Source: Antennarius striatus
Taxonomy: Eukaryota; Chordata; Actinopteri; Lophiiformes; Antennariidae
NCBI RefSeq assembly: GCF_040054535.1
Contig: NC_090780.1
Coordinates: 12,056,501 to 12,120,500, forward strand
DNA length: 64,000 bases
Direction: 5' to 3'
A program made the translations under genes and the position numbers. The notes below the pieces were generated by a model that did not search any database, had not been told where the DNA came from, and saw only the letters and a list, made by a program, of their open reading frames with translations. Of this stretch, positions 40,701 to 51,034 are shown piece after piece. Positions within the stretch are counted from its first letter, which is position 1; each line of letters begins with the position of its first letter.

Positions 40701-42401
40701 GACAGGCAGATGAACATGGCAATACACCAGTTTGTTGTTCCAGATTCCATGAAGGTTCAGGTCCTCCAAGGATTACATGACTCAGCTGGTCATCAGGGGC
40801 AAGCTCGAACACTTTCTCTCGCGAGGCAGAGGTTCTTTTGGGTGGGGATGGAACAGGACATCATCAACCATGTGAGGAACTGCTTCCGCTGCATTGTCGG
40901 GAAGACCCCAGAGCCTCGCGACCGTGCTCCCCTGGAGAGCATTTGCACAACGGAACCTATGGAACTAGTCTGCATTGATTTTTGGACTGCTGAACAGACT
41001 GATAAAAAGTGCGCGGATGTCCTAGTGGTCACAGATCACTTCTCCAAGTTGTCCCACGCGTTCCCCTGTAGAAATCAGTCAGCGAAGCAGGTTGCCCGTC
41101 GTCTATGGACTGACTTTTTCAGCATTTATGGATTCCCCAGACGCATCCATTCAGACCAAGGGGCCAACTTTGAGAGTCGACTCATTAAGGAACTCCTCGA
41201 GATGACTGGTGTTGAGAAATCCCACACCACCCCGTACCATCCTATGGGGAATGGCGTTGTTGAGAGATACAACAGGACTCTTGGAAGCATGATCAGGACT
41301 CTGCCATCGCAGTGCAAGGCTAGGTGGCCGCAAATGCTACAGATGCTGACCTTCTGTTACAATTGTACTGAGCATGAGACCACAGGCTTTGCCCCATTCT
41401 TTCTCATGTTTGGGAGGATTCCACGTCTGCCTGTTGATGTTGTGTTCCAGCATGCCCTCCCCAATTGTGCCGTCGTTGACCATGGCAACTTTGTTTCTCA
41501 ATTGAGGCGAGACTTGTCTGAGGCTGCACGCATTGCCCAGCAAAACAGTAGGGTAGCACAGGCTCGTCAAGCTGAGAATTACAATCGCAGGGTGAAAGGA
41601 TCTCCACTCATAGTGGGTGACAGAGTCCTGCTTGCTAATCGTGGTCTGAAAGGGGTGAAGAAAGTCGCAGACAAATGGGACTCTACAGTTTATGAAGTGG
41701 TTTCTGTGAAGCCTGGAATAAATGTGTACTGCATCCGTGACCCTGTTTCGTCTAAGGAAAAGGTTGTTCACAGAAACTTGCTCCTCCCTGTGAGCTTTCT
41801 CCCCATGGATGATGATAGTTTTGAGGCAAGCCGCTCTTTGGTGGCTGAAAGTGAACAGAGTGGCCCTGTAGTTCCTGTTGATGTACAGGACAGTGAGACA
41901 AAGACGATTAACTGGCTTCTGCAATTGGAGAATAGGAGTGATTGTGATGAAATAGCCAGCCAGTCTGACTGTTCCTCTGCTGGAGCTGTGGGTGCCCCAT
42001 CGTCTGAGGTTGAAATGGCTGTAGTCCCCCACTCTTTGGGTGAAGTCTCTGTTGCCTCAGATATTCCGCCAGAGACTGCACAGTCCCCTTCTTCTACCCC
42101 CCCTCCTGGATGCGCAATACCCCAGGATTCACCTTCCCAGCCCTTGGCTGAAGCAGCACAACAAGTCCACTCCCCTCCCCTTGACATTGACATGAAGACA
42201 GATAACTCACAACCACACGCAGCTGACATGCAGACAGGTTATCTCACGCATGACCAAGTGTTGTCTTCACAGCCACGTCCACGTTGTACTAGGACTGGTA
42301 GAGTAGTTAAGCCGCCTGTTCGACTCATTTGTGACATGAATGAACAAATCATTGATGACTCAGTGTCAATATCAAGTGTTGATACTGGTTTTCTTTCATG
42401 A
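37743..42401 (+). CDS. pol: Gypsy pol (protease-RT-RNase H-integrase), unit 1
   Basis: 1552 codons in one frame, looking whole. Domain order: aspartic protease (LVDSGS, about residue 61), reverse transcriptase (FSTMDLTSGFYNVRL; YLDD at about 526), RNase H (AVDASFDGLGAVL at about 703; WTDNNPL), and integrase with its HHCC zinc region and DDE residues (CIDFW, HSDQGANF, VVERYN at about 1076-1172), then a GPY/F-like module (VGDRVLLANRG) and a Ser/Pro-rich C-terminal tail. The RNase H-before-integrase order and the RT motifs place it in Ty3/Gypsy. The true N-terminus is probably made by frameshifting from gag. Confidence 0.93.
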   Translation: MSEPPTLTDTDYETLCMAFSSAGPSKKTVIFQDLQRLSNTDSLFYTDVTTDDGHVLRALVDSGSMACTISVTADTELSQSTPNTEKKSAEGFVIVGCGGNLVTPTSMYDLTVSVYGHKMIIPVLVVPGQRDDMILGSNVIRWLITQTKMIVSSRSTASPAKSTLSDGLPHLMSLLSFSGECNGTAMPLRVGTAKLKRCVTLKPLSEHLVWAKLPAFDVSAVGSTVMVEPTQSKTRPAQILVGRVVTPLWGDGYVPVKIVNPTDKPLTLRRNAKVADVSHCLSVQDMPEPDRVQSNTQYTQVSSPAPRSEAEMSAVLCDMGLQELDLSSCEISLEWKEKLLQIIEQYESIFSRHKMDCGEAKDFVHRIRLLDDKPFRLPYRRVPPCHYDKLRTALNEMEELGIIRKSQSEYASPLVLVTKPNGDLRICNDFRWLNARTVKDAHPLPHQTDALAALGGNVLFSTMDLTSGFYNVRLHEDDKKFTAFSSPFGLHEYNRMPQGLTNSPATFMRMMMSIFGDENFTSLLCYLDDLMVYAPSEQVALERLLMVFSRLAANNLKLSPKKCHFLRRSVKFLGHIICADGIKTDPSKVEAINNVQETDLMESDGMTPCAKKIRSYLGMVLYYHHFIKGCSAKARPLFNLIAEPSAPHKRRGGHTPKFKKGHVKLSPADWTDECRDAFRALKHELVQSVTLAHPDFNTPFILAVDASFDGLGAVLSQLPPDGKIARPVAFASKTLSQSQLNYPAHRLEFLALKWAVCDKFSHWLKGRSFSVWTDNNPLTYILTKPKLDACEQRWVSKLAAYSFDLNYVPGTKNVVADALSREPFVRSCMSHRLVTEPYSLLLNQVNGMVDSTVQDAFRCTNNCQLVVDQSGEGTDITPPASQGSLSSREVSAVLDAHESGGVCQVRGTGPTIPQLARIDQSTSLPKSELANMQEQDAVLGRALFYVQRHWRPTRRERADESRSVLKLLRHWPKLSILNGMLYRVKKDRQMNMAIHQFVVPDSMKVQVLQGLHDSAGHQGQARTLSLARQRFFWVGMEQDIINHVRNCFRCIVGKTPEPRDRAPLESICTTEPMELVCIDFWTAEQTDKKCADVLVVTDHFSKLSHAFPCRNQSAKQVARRLWTDFFSIYGFPRRIHSDQGANFESRLIKELLEMTGVEKSHTTPYHPMGNGVVERYNRTLGSMIRTLPSQCKARWPQMLQMLTFCYNCTEHETTGFAPFFLMFGRIPRLPVDVVFQHALPNCAVVDHGNFVSQLRRDLSEAARIAQQNSRVAQARQAENYNRRVKGSPLIVGDRVLLANRGLKGVKKVADKWDSTVYEVVSVKPGINVYCIRDPVSSKEKVVHRNLLLPVSFLPMDDDSFEASRSLVAESEQSGPVVPVDVQDSETKTINWLLQLENRSDCDEIASQSDCSSAGAVGAPSSEVEMAVVPHSLGEVSVASDIPPETAQSPSSTPPPGCAIPQDSPSQPLAEAAQQVHSPPLDIDMKTDNSQPHAADMQTGYLTHDQVLSSQPRPRCTRTGRVVKPPVRLICDMNEQIIDDSVSISSVDTGFLS

Positions 42402-42721
42402 AGAAAATGTTTTCTGGCTAGATTGATGATTTAGTTTTGTTACTATTTTTTTTACATGTATTGATAGTTGCAAGAAGTATTTTCTAGTTGAGTTGACTCG
42501 TTATAGAGCATTGGTTATGAACTGAAAGGTGTATATGGCATCTTTTGTGTCTTATATTAGTGAGGTGATCCTTGCTGATTTAATTCCAAGTGGAAAGTTT
42601 TTTTAACTGACTTGAACTTTGGTTGCTCTTACGTGTCGGCTGCATTCTTTAACTGAAGACTTGAATTTTGAATTTTGGAGTTTGTCTGTGCCCCGATTTA
42701 GCAGGATTTTAGGGGGGTGTA

Positions 42722-43580
42722 TGTAACATAGTTGAATAAGTTGTAGTTAAAATCCCGCTAAAATGGGGAAACTACGCCATCTACTGTTCTACATGTTTGC
42801 ATCATGCCTGCTTCATGTTAGCGAAGCATGATGGGAAATCCTCAGTACGCTGGAGGATTTTCATGAGACAGGTAATGTCCGTGCGTCTGTGGACAAAATA
42901 AATTATAATTTTGAAAAGCACTTAACAGTTCATCTGGGATACATGCCTGAAAGGAAACACCATTAGACTAACTCTGTTTCATTTTGTGTTAGGTCAAACA
43001 TTAACTTTGTGTACATTGTTTCACTTGTAAAGAACGTGTCCAGTACAGTTAGCTAACAGGTGGTATCGGTGTTTCCCCAGACAGGACATGTGCTTTGGTC
43101 CACAAATTGACACCTTGTACACTGTCTCCTGTGTCCATTTGTTGTTGAACGCAGGTATGTTGCAAGTGTTATAATTTAATGTGTATTTCTTATTGCAAGT
43201 TCATGTGATTTGGTTAAATAAGCTAAAATAATATAAAAAGATGGTAACAGTTAATGGTGGAAAAATATGCTACGTTTATTTTGTATTTTATTTTTTTAAG
43301 AGGAAATGAGATTTGCTTTGGTCATCTGGCTGTATAAAAATCACTTTACGATCACTAAATCATATACGTATAGTATAGTAGCCTATATGGGAAATCCTCA
43401 GTACGCTGGAGGATTTTCATGAGACAGACAGGACATGTGCTTTGGTCCACAAATTGACACCTTGTACACTGTCTCCTGTGTCCATTTGTTGTTGAACGCA
43501 GAATAAACCCCCACCTGAGCTATTGCCACCACATGAGTTCCAGAGTGTGATTAATGCAGAGAAGACATACATCGGTCACA
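42722..43580 (+). repeat. Gypsy LTR, middle (shared by both units)
   Basis: Same 859-bp sequence as the left LTR as far as I could compare. It is preceded by a short G-rich purine tract (aggggggt, 42711-42718) that would prime plus-strand synthesis, and followed by a second tRNA-His primer-binding site. Confidence 0.93.
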
Positions 43581-43725
43581 TTGGTGCCGTGACTCGTCGA
43601 AGACTGTCGGACCGGGTTGGTGTCTTCTCATGACTGCATCACTGGAGCTGTATTCCTTCGTGGTGGACTCTCAGCTTAATTATTAATATTATACGAGTGG
43701 GAACTTTGTTATCACAAAACAAAAC

Positions 43726-45129
43726 ATGAGCTCTGGTCAGTCTGGTGAGTTTGATGGAACCCCTGTTAGTTGGGGTAAGGATATTGCATGTGGGTTAAAT
43801 CTCACACCTGTCCCATTTTCATTACATGAGGATCAAAGGAGGGATGAAACATGTATAGTTATTGATCCTGTGGACAGTCCTGTTGAATATGACAATGTAT
43901 CCTCACCACATGATCAGTCTATGCATGGGTTACATCCACCTCAGTGCGCTAGCACCTCCGCCCAAAACCCTATCCCTGATGAAGTGAGATTTGCTGAACA
44001 AATGAACACTGTTGTACAACAGATAGGACAGCAGATAGCAAATAGTATTATGACACACTTCACATCGACCCCTGCATCACACCTCACATCAACCCCTGCA
44101 GTTACGGTGCACGCGGCCCATGGAGATGCATGCAGGAAGGAAAGCTCTCTGCCCAGCCAGACACTAGACCTCTCCCAGGTCCAACTGGTCACTCAGAGGC
44201 AAGTCAAAGAGCCACCTCCATTCAGAGGGGAAAGCTCAGATACAATAGCTGTTGATGAATGGGAGGACTTAATGAGAACCTACATTAGGAAGAGCGATAT
44301 TCGGGTTGAACATCAGGCTGAGGAGATTCTCATCCATCTGAGGGGCAGGGCAAAGGATGTTGTGCGATTTGGAATAAGGAATGGTGAGATTGATGTGCAG
44401 CAGAACCCACAGGCCATCTATTTACTCCTGCGTAGACATTTCAGTTCTAGCCACTGCTCCTCTGTTCCCCTAGCTGACTTTTATTCCACCCTGCCAAAAG
44501 ACCAGGAGGATCCATACGAGTATTGGCTTAGGTTGAACAGAGCTGCTGATGTTGCTGCCAGTTGTCTGAATGCACAGGGAAAGTTGTTCGACAACCCTTC
44601 TGTTGAAGTTACACGTATGTTCATCAGGCACTGCCCCAGCAGGGACTTGGCCCTTACCTTTAGGTCCAAGACAGTTGATAAGTGGTCAACTCGCGAGGTT
44701 CAGGAAGTGTTAGATGAATATCATCTGGAAGGTGGACTTAGGTCCTCGCCTCAGTTGTATAACAGAGTCAACTTGAATAAAATTGAGGTGAGCCCTAATG
44801 CTACTTTCGACGCAGGCATACCTGAACAGAAAACAACTGTGAGTCAAGATAACCCTACCCTTGAGAAATTGATAGGCATGCTAGAGAAAGTGTTACTTCA
44901 GGGCCCGGTTCGTGCACGGGCAAATAGAAGGCCAAATAGCAGCAACAAATATCCGAGGATTGAGGGCTTGAATGACATACCTTGTTCTATATGTAAAGAC
45001 AGCTCTCACTCTGCCTTCACGCACTGTCGAGAAGGAGGGCTGTGCTTCCTGTGTCACCTGCCTGGCCATTCAAGACTTAACTGCCCAGAAGGCAAGCGTC
45101 CCCATTCCCGTGGCCAGCAGGGAAACTGA
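43726..45129 (+). CDS. gag: Gypsy gag, unit 2
   Basis: 467 codons; the protein is identical to unit 1, exactly 7422 bp downstream. It looks whole. Confidence 0.9.
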   Translation: MSSGQSGEFDGTPVSWGKDIACGLNLTPVPFSLHEDQRRDETCIVIDPVDSPVEYDNVSSPHDQSMHGLHPPQCASTSAQNPIPDEVRFAEQMNTVVQQIGQQIANSIMTHFTSTPASHLTSTPAVTVHAAHGDACRKESSLPSQTLDLSQVQLVTQRQVKEPPPFRGESSDTIAVDEWEDLMRTYIRKSDIRVEHQAEEILIHLRGRAKDVVRFGIRNGEIDVQQNPQAIYLLLRRHFSSSHCSSVPLADFYSTLPKDQEDPYEYWLRLNRAADVAASCLNAQGKLFDNPSVEVTRMFIRHCPSRDLALTFRSKTVDKWSTREVQEVLDEYHLEGGLRSSPQLYNRVNLNKIEVSPNATFDAGIPEQKTTVSQDNPTLEKLIGMLEKVLLQGPVRARANRRPNSSNKYPRIEGLNDIPCSICKDSSHSAFTHCREGGLCFLCHLPGHSRLNCPEGKRPHSRGQQGN

Positions 45130-45164
45130 ATGATCTGCGTGCAGGGGAGGACAACGCAGATCAA

Positions 45165-48100
45165 GTGAGTGAGCCTCCCACCTTAACAGACACAGATTAT
45201 GAGACATTGTGCATGGCCTTCAGCAGTGCAGGACCATCTAAGAAAACTGTGATTTTCCAAGATCTGCAGAGACTCTCAAATACTGATAGCCTCTTCTACA
45301 CGGATGTGACTACAGATGATGGACATGTCCTCAGGGCATTAGTGGACAGTGGTTCAATGGCATGCACTATAAGTGTGACTGCAGACACAGAGCTCTCACA
45401 GTCGACCCCTAACACTGAGAAGAAGTCAGCTGAGGGTTTCGTCATTGTTGGCTGTGGGGGTAACCTGGTCACACCTACTTCAATGTATGACCTCACTGTA
45501 TCCGTTTATGGCCACAAGATGATAATCCCAGTTCTTGTTGTGCCAGGCCAACGTGATGATATGATTCTGGGCAGCAACGTCATCAGGTGGCTCATTACAC
45601 AGACAAAGATGATTGTGAGCAGCCGGAGCACAGCATCTCCTGCGAAGAGTACTTTGAGTGATGGTTTGCCCCATCTAATGTCCCTGTTGTCCTTCTCAGG
45701 TGAATGTAATGGCACGGCGATGCCGCTCAGAGTTGGAACTGCTAAGCTCAAAAGGTGTGTAACTCTGAAGCCACTGTCTGAACATTTAGTGTGGGCTAAA
45801 CTACCAGCGTTTGACGTCTCAGCGGTAGGTAGCACAGTCATGGTTGAACCCACCCAGTCTAAGACTAGGCCTGCACAAATTCTGGTGGGCAGAGTTGTCA
45901 CTCCCTTATGGGGGGATGGCTATGTCCCAGTTAAGATAGTAAACCCTACTGATAAGCCACTGACACTTAGGAGAAATGCAAAGGTTGCGGATGTGTCCCA
46001 TTGTCTTTCTGTGCAGGACATGCCAGAACCAGATCGTGTCCAGTCCAATACACAGTACACACAAGTCTCGTCACCTGCACCACGGTCAGAAGCTGAAATG
46101 TCAGCTGTTCTGTGTGACATGGGCCTGCAGGAGTTGGACCTCTCATCCTGTGAGATCTCCCTTGAGTGGAAGGAGAAATTGTTGCAGATCATTGAGCAGT
46201 ATGAGTCAATCTTTTCAAGGCACAAAATGGATTGTGGTGAAGCAAAAGATTTCGTGCACAGAATCCGCTTGTTAGATGATAAGCCTTTTAGACTTCCATA
46301 CAGGCGGGTCCCACCATGCCATTATGACAAGCTGCGGACTGCGCTGAATGAGATGGAGGAGCTGGGGATAATACGCAAGTCTCAGAGTGAGTACGCATCT
46401 CCCCTTGTCTTAGTTACCAAACCCAATGGTGACCTTCGCATTTGCAATGACTTTCGGTGGCTGAATGCGAGGACAGTAAAAGATGCTCATCCCCTCCCTC
46501 ATCAAACTGACGCCCTCGCTGCGCTTGGTGGCAATGTGCTGTTCTCCACCATGGACCTCACATCAGGGTTCTACAATGTCAGGCTACATGAGGATGACAA
46601 GAAATTTACAGCTTTCTCCTCCCCATTCGGTCTTCATGAATATAACCGAATGCCCCAGGGCCTGACGAATAGTCCAGCTACCTTTATGAGAATGATGATG
46701 TCTATCTTTGGCGATGAGAACTTCACAAGCCTGCTTTGTTACTTAGATGACCTCATGGTGTACGCCCCATCTGAACAGGTGGCACTAGAGCGTCTGCTGA
46801 TGGTCTTCTCACGTCTGGCTGCAAACAACTTGAAGCTCTCGCCTAAGAAATGTCACTTTCTCCGCAGGTCTGTTAAGTTTCTAGGACACATCATATGTGC
46901 AGATGGTATTAAGACAGACCCAAGTAAAGTTGAGGCCATAAATAATGTGCAGGAGACAGACTTGATGGAGTCCGATGGGATGACTCCATGTGCAAAGAAA
47001 ATCAGATCCTATTTGGGGATGGTTCTTTACTATCACCATTTCATTAAGGGATGTTCTGCTAAAGCCAGGCCACTGTTCAACCTCATCGCTGAGCCTTCAG
47101 CACCGCACAAGAGAAGGGGCGGCCATACACCCAAGTTCAAAAAGGGCCATGTGAAACTGTCTCCGGCAGACTGGACAGATGAGTGCAGAGACGCATTCAG
47201 AGCTTTGAAACATGAGCTTGTGCAGAGTGTGACGTTGGCCCATCCAGACTTCAATACACCGTTCATCCTTGCAGTTGATGCTAGCTTTGATGGCCTCGGA
47301 GCTGTCCTATCACAGTTGCCCCCTGATGGGAAGATTGCTAGACCAGTGGCGTTCGCCAGTAAGACGCTCTCACAGTCTCAACTGAACTATCCAGCACACC
47401 GGCTGGAGTTTCTGGCTCTAAAATGGGCAGTGTGTGACAAGTTCAGCCACTGGCTGAAAGGTCGGAGCTTCTCCGTCTGGACAGATAATAATCCGTTAAC
47501 ATACATCTTAACTAAACCGAAGTTGGATGCATGTGAACAGAGATGGGTATCGAAGCTTGCAGCATACAGTTTTGACCTGAACTATGTCCCTGGCACAAAG
47601 AATGTAGTCGCCGATGCACTGAGTAGAGAACCATTTGTCAGGTCATGCATGAGCCACCGTCTGGTGACTGAACCCTACTCTTTGCTGCTGAACCAAGTGA
47701 ATGGTATGGTGGATAGTACAGTTCAAGATGCTTTCAGATGTACTAATAACTGCCAGCTGGTTGTTGATCAGTCTGGGGAAGGAACCGACATCACCCCACC
47801 TGCATCTCAGGGTTCCCTCTCTTCGCGAGAAGTGTCAGCCGTGCTTGATGCACATGAGTCTGGTGGTGTTTGCCAAGTGAGGGGTACAGGTCCGACAATC
47901 CCTCAGCTTGCCAGAATTGATCAGTCTACCTCTTTACCTAAGAGTGAACTAGCTAATATGCAGGAGCAGGATGCTGTCTTGGGCAGGGCTCTCTTTTATG
48001 TCCAGCGTCACTGGAGGCCAACTAGGCGTGAGCGTGCTGATGAGTCTCGCAGTGTGTTGAAACTGTTGAGGCATTGGCCCAAACTCTCTATCTTGAACGG

Positions 48101-49823
48101 CATGTTGTACAGAGTTAAGAAGGACAGGCAGATGAACATGGCAATACACCAGTTTGTTGTTCCAGATTCCATGAAGGTTCAGGTCCTCCAAGGATTACAT
48201 GACTCAGCTGGTCATCAGGGGCAAGCTCGAACACTTTCTCTCGCGAGGCAGAGGTTCTTTTGGGTGGGGATGGAACAGGACATCATCAACCATGTGAGGA
48301 ACTGCTTCCGCTGCATTGTCGGGAAGACCCCAGAGCCTCGCGACCGTGCTCCCCTGGAGAGCATTTGCACAACGGAACCTATGGAACTAGTCTGCATTGA
48401 TTTTTGGACTGCTGAACAGACTGATAAAAAGTGCGCGGATGTCCTAGTGGTCACAGATCACTTCTCCAAGTTGTCCCACGCGTTCCCCTGTAGAAATCAG
48501 TCAGCGAAGCAGGTTGCCCGTCGTCTATGGACTGACTTTTTCAGCATTTATGGATTCCCCAGACGCATCCATTCAGACCAAGGGGCCAACTTTGAGAGTC
48601 GACTCATTAAGGAACTCCTCGAGATGACTGGTGTTGAGAAATCCCACACCACCCCGTACCATCCTATGGGGAATGGCGTTGTTGAGAGATACAACAGGAC
48701 TCTTGGAAGCATGATCAGGACTCTGCCATCGCAGTGCAAGGCTAGGTGGCCGCAAATGCTACAGATGCTGACCTTCTGTTACAATTGTACTGAGCATGAG
48801 ACCACAGGCTTTGCCCCATTCTTTCTCATGTTTGGGAGGATTCCACGTCTGCCTGTTGATGTTGTGTTCCAGCATGCCCTCCCCAATTGTGCCGTCGTTG
48901 ACCATGGCAACTTTGTTTCTCAATTGAGGCGAGACTTGTCTGAGGCTGCACGCATTGCCCAGCAAAACAGTAGGGTAGCACAGGCTCGTCAAGCTGAGAA
49001 TTACAATCGCAGGGTGAAAGGATCTCCACTCATAGTGGGTGACAGAGTCCTGCTTGCTAATCGTGGTCTGAAAGGGGTGAAGAAAGTCGCAGACAAATGG
49101 GACTCTACAGTTTATGAAGTGGTTTCTGTGAAGCCTGGAATAAATGTGTACTGCATCCGTGACCCTGTTTCGTCTAAGGAAAAGGTTGTTCACAGAAACT
49201 TGCTCCTCCCTGTGAGCTTTCTCCCCATGGATGATGATAGTTTTGAGGCAAGCCGCTCTTTGGTGGCTGAAAGTGAACAGAGTGGCCCTGTAGTTCCTGT
49301 TGATGTACAGGACAGTGAGACAAAGACGATTAACTGGCTTCTGCAATTGGAGAATAGGAGTGATTGTGATGAAATAGCCAGCCAGTCTGACTGTTCCTCT
49401 GCTGGAGCTGTGGGTGCCCCATCGTCTGAGGTTGAAATGGCTGTAGTCCCCCACTCTTTGGGTGAAGTCTCTGTTGCCTCAGATATTCCGCCAGAGACTG
49501 CACAGTCCCCTTCTTCTACCCCCCCTCCTGGATGCGCAATACCCCAGGATTCACCTTCCCAGCCCTTGGCTGAAGCAGCACAACAAGTCCACTCCCCTCC
49601 CCTTGACATTGACATGAAGACAGATAACTCACAACCACACGCAGCTGACATGCAGACAGGTTATCTCACGCATGACCAAGTGTTGTCTTCACAGCCACGT
49701 CCACGTTGTACTAGGACTGGTAGAGTAGTTAAGCCGCCTGTTCGACTCATTTGTGACATGAATGAACAAATCATTGATGACTCAGTGTCAATATCAAGTG
49801 TTGATACTGGTTTTCTTTCATGA
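45165..49823 (+). CDS. pol: Gypsy pol, unit 2
   Basis: 1552 codons; the protein is identical to the pol of unit 1, exactly 7422 bp downstream. Domain layout is the same and it looks whole. Confidence 0.93.
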   Translation: MSEPPTLTDTDYETLCMAFSSAGPSKKTVIFQDLQRLSNTDSLFYTDVTTDDGHVLRALVDSGSMACTISVTADTELSQSTPNTEKKSAEGFVIVGCGGNLVTPTSMYDLTVSVYGHKMIIPVLVVPGQRDDMILGSNVIRWLITQTKMIVSSRSTASPAKSTLSDGLPHLMSLLSFSGECNGTAMPLRVGTAKLKRCVTLKPLSEHLVWAKLPAFDVSAVGSTVMVEPTQSKTRPAQILVGRVVTPLWGDGYVPVKIVNPTDKPLTLRRNAKVADVSHCLSVQDMPEPDRVQSNTQYTQVSSPAPRSEAEMSAVLCDMGLQELDLSSCEISLEWKEKLLQIIEQYESIFSRHKMDCGEAKDFVHRIRLLDDKPFRLPYRRVPPCHYDKLRTALNEMEELGIIRKSQSEYASPLVLVTKPNGDLRICNDFRWLNARTVKDAHPLPHQTDALAALGGNVLFSTMDLTSGFYNVRLHEDDKKFTAFSSPFGLHEYNRMPQGLTNSPATFMRMMMSIFGDENFTSLLCYLDDLMVYAPSEQVALERLLMVFSRLAANNLKLSPKKCHFLRRSVKFLGHIICADGIKTDPSKVEAINNVQETDLMESDGMTPCAKKIRSYLGMVLYYHHFIKGCSAKARPLFNLIAEPSAPHKRRGGHTPKFKKGHVKLSPADWTDECRDAFRALKHELVQSVTLAHPDFNTPFILAVDASFDGLGAVLSQLPPDGKIARPVAFASKTLSQSQLNYPAHRLEFLALKWAVCDKFSHWLKGRSFSVWTDNNPLTYILTKPKLDACEQRWVSKLAAYSFDLNYVPGTKNVVADALSREPFVRSCMSHRLVTEPYSLLLNQVNGMVDSTVQDAFRCTNNCQLVVDQSGEGTDITPPASQGSLSSREVSAVLDAHESGGVCQVRGTGPTIPQLARIDQSTSLPKSELANMQEQDAVLGRALFYVQRHWRPTRRERADESRSVLKLLRHWPKLSILNGMLYRVKKDRQMNMAIHQFVVPDSMKVQVLQGLHDSAGHQGQARTLSLARQRFFWVGMEQDIINHVRNCFRCIVGKTPEPRDRAPLESICTTEPMELVCIDFWTAEQTDKKCADVLVVTDHFSKLSHAFPCRNQSAKQVARRLWTDFFSIYGFPRRIHSDQGANFESRLIKELLEMTGVEKSHTTPYHPMGNGVVERYNRTLGSMIRTLPSQCKARWPQMLQMLTFCYNCTEHETTGFAPFFLMFGRIPRLPVDVVFQHALPNCAVVDHGNFVSQLRRDLSEAARIAQQNSRVAQARQAENYNRRVKGSPLIVGDRVLLANRGLKGVKKVADKWDSTVYEVVSVKPGINVYCIRDPVSSKEKVVHRNLLLPVSFLPMDDDSFEASRSLVAESEQSGPVVPVDVQDSETKTINWLLQLENRSDCDEIASQSDCSSAGAVGAPSSEVEMAVVPHSLGEVSVASDIPPETAQSPSSTPPPGCAIPQDSPSQPLAEAAQQVHSPPLDIDMKTDNSQPHAADMQTGYLTHDQVLSSQPRPRCTRTGRVVKPPVRLICDMNEQIIDDSVSISSVDTGFLS

Positions 49824-50143
49824 AGAAAATGTTTTCTGGCTAGATTGATGATTTAGTTTTGTTACTATTTTTTTTACATGTATTGATAGTTGCAAGAAGT
49901 ATTTTCTAGTTGAGTTGACTCGTTATAGAGCATTGGTTATGAACTGAAAGGTGTATATGGCATCTTTTGTGTCTTATATTAGTGAGGTGATCCTTGCTGA
50001 TTTAATTCCAAGTGGAAAGTTTTTTTAACTGACTTGAACTTTGGTTGCTCTTACGTGTCGGCTGCATTCTTTAACTGAAGACTTGAATTTTGAATTTTGG
50101 AGTTTGTCTGTGCCCCGATTTAGCAGGATTTTAGGGGGGTGTA

Positions 50144-51002
50144 TGTAACATAGTTGAATAAGTTGTAGTTAAAATCCCGCTAAAATGGGGAAACTACGCC
50201 ATCTACTGTTCTACATGTTTGCATCATGCCTGCTTCATGTTAGCGAAGCATGATGGGAAATCCTCAGTACGCTGGAGGATTTTCATGAGACAGGTAATGT
50301 CCGTGCGTCTGTGGACAAAATAAATTATAATTTTGAAAAGCACTTAACAGTTCATCTGGGATACATGCCTGAAAGGAAACACCATTAGACTAACTCTGTT
50401 TCATTTTGTGTTAGGTCAAACATTAACTTTGTGTACATTGTTTCACTTGTAAAGAACGTGTCCAGTACAGTTAGCTAACAGGTGGTATCGGTGTTTCCCC
50501 AGACAGGACATGTGCTTTGGTCCACAAATTGACACCTTGTACACTGTCTCCTGTGTCCATTTGTTGTTGAACGCAGGTATGTTGCAAGTGTTATAATTTA
50601 ATGTGTATTTCTTATTGCAAGTTCATGTGATTTGGTTAAATAAGCTAAAATAATATAAAAAGATGGTAACAGTTAATGGTGGAAAAATATGCTACGTTTA
50701 TTTTGTATTTTATTTTTTTAAGAGGAAATGAGATTTGCTTTGGTCATCTGGCTGTATAAAAATCACTTTACGATCACTAAATCATATACGTATAGTATAG
50801 TAGCCTATATGGGAAATCCTCAGTACGCTGGAGGATTTTCATGAGACAGACAGGACATGTGCTTTGGTCCACAAATTGACACCTTGTACACTGTCTCCTG
50901 TGTCCATTTGTTGTTGAACGCAGAATAAACCCCCACCTGAGCTATTGCCACCACATGAGTTCCAGAGTGTGATTAATGCAGAGAAGACATACATCGGTCA
51001 CA
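50144..51002 (+). repeat. Gypsy LTR, right
   Basis: Third 859-bp LTR copy. It ends at 51002 and is followed by CATA, the same four bases that precede the left LTR. No primer-binding site follows; the piggyBac right end does. Confidence 0.93.
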
Positions 51003-51010
51003 CATATCAA

Positions 51011-51034
51011 CCCAGTGTCTTCATTTGAGGACAG
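51011..51034 (-). repeat. Right inverted repeat of the piggyBac relic
   Basis: Inverted partner of 34004-34027, with 23 of 24 positions matching. It begins 8 bp after the right Gypsy LTR, so the Gypsy element sits inside the piggyBac element. Confidence 0.6.

Larger units (their letters stand above)
35300..51002 (+). mobile_element. Ty3/Gypsy LTR retroelement in tandem: LTR-internal-LTR-internal-LTR
   Basis: Three 859-bp LTRs (each starting TGTAACATAG and ending GGTCACA) alternate with two internal regions, with an exact period of 7422 bp. The outer ends are flanked by the same 4 bp, CATA (35296-35299 and 51003-51006), as for one integration. After each complete left LTR a primer-binding site tggtgccgtgactcg (36160-36174 and 43582-43596) matches the 3' end of tRNA-His. 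gag and pol are present in both units and look whole, with identical protein sequence and no break noticed. The LTRs look identical by eye, which means a very young insertion. The shared middle LTR suggests unequal recombination between LTRs after insertion. No env-like frame was seen. An assembly duplication has to be excluded. Confidence 0.93.

Noticed and set aside
41337-42032. Long minus-strand open frames inside the Gypsy pol (also 48759-49454)
   Set aside because: They are shadows of the pol frame on the opposite strand, repeated identically in both units, with no domain.
35300-51002. Tandem direct repeats read as a CRISPR-like or satellite array
   Set aside because: Units are 7.4 kb LTR retroelements with gag and pol; this is eukaryotic DNA.
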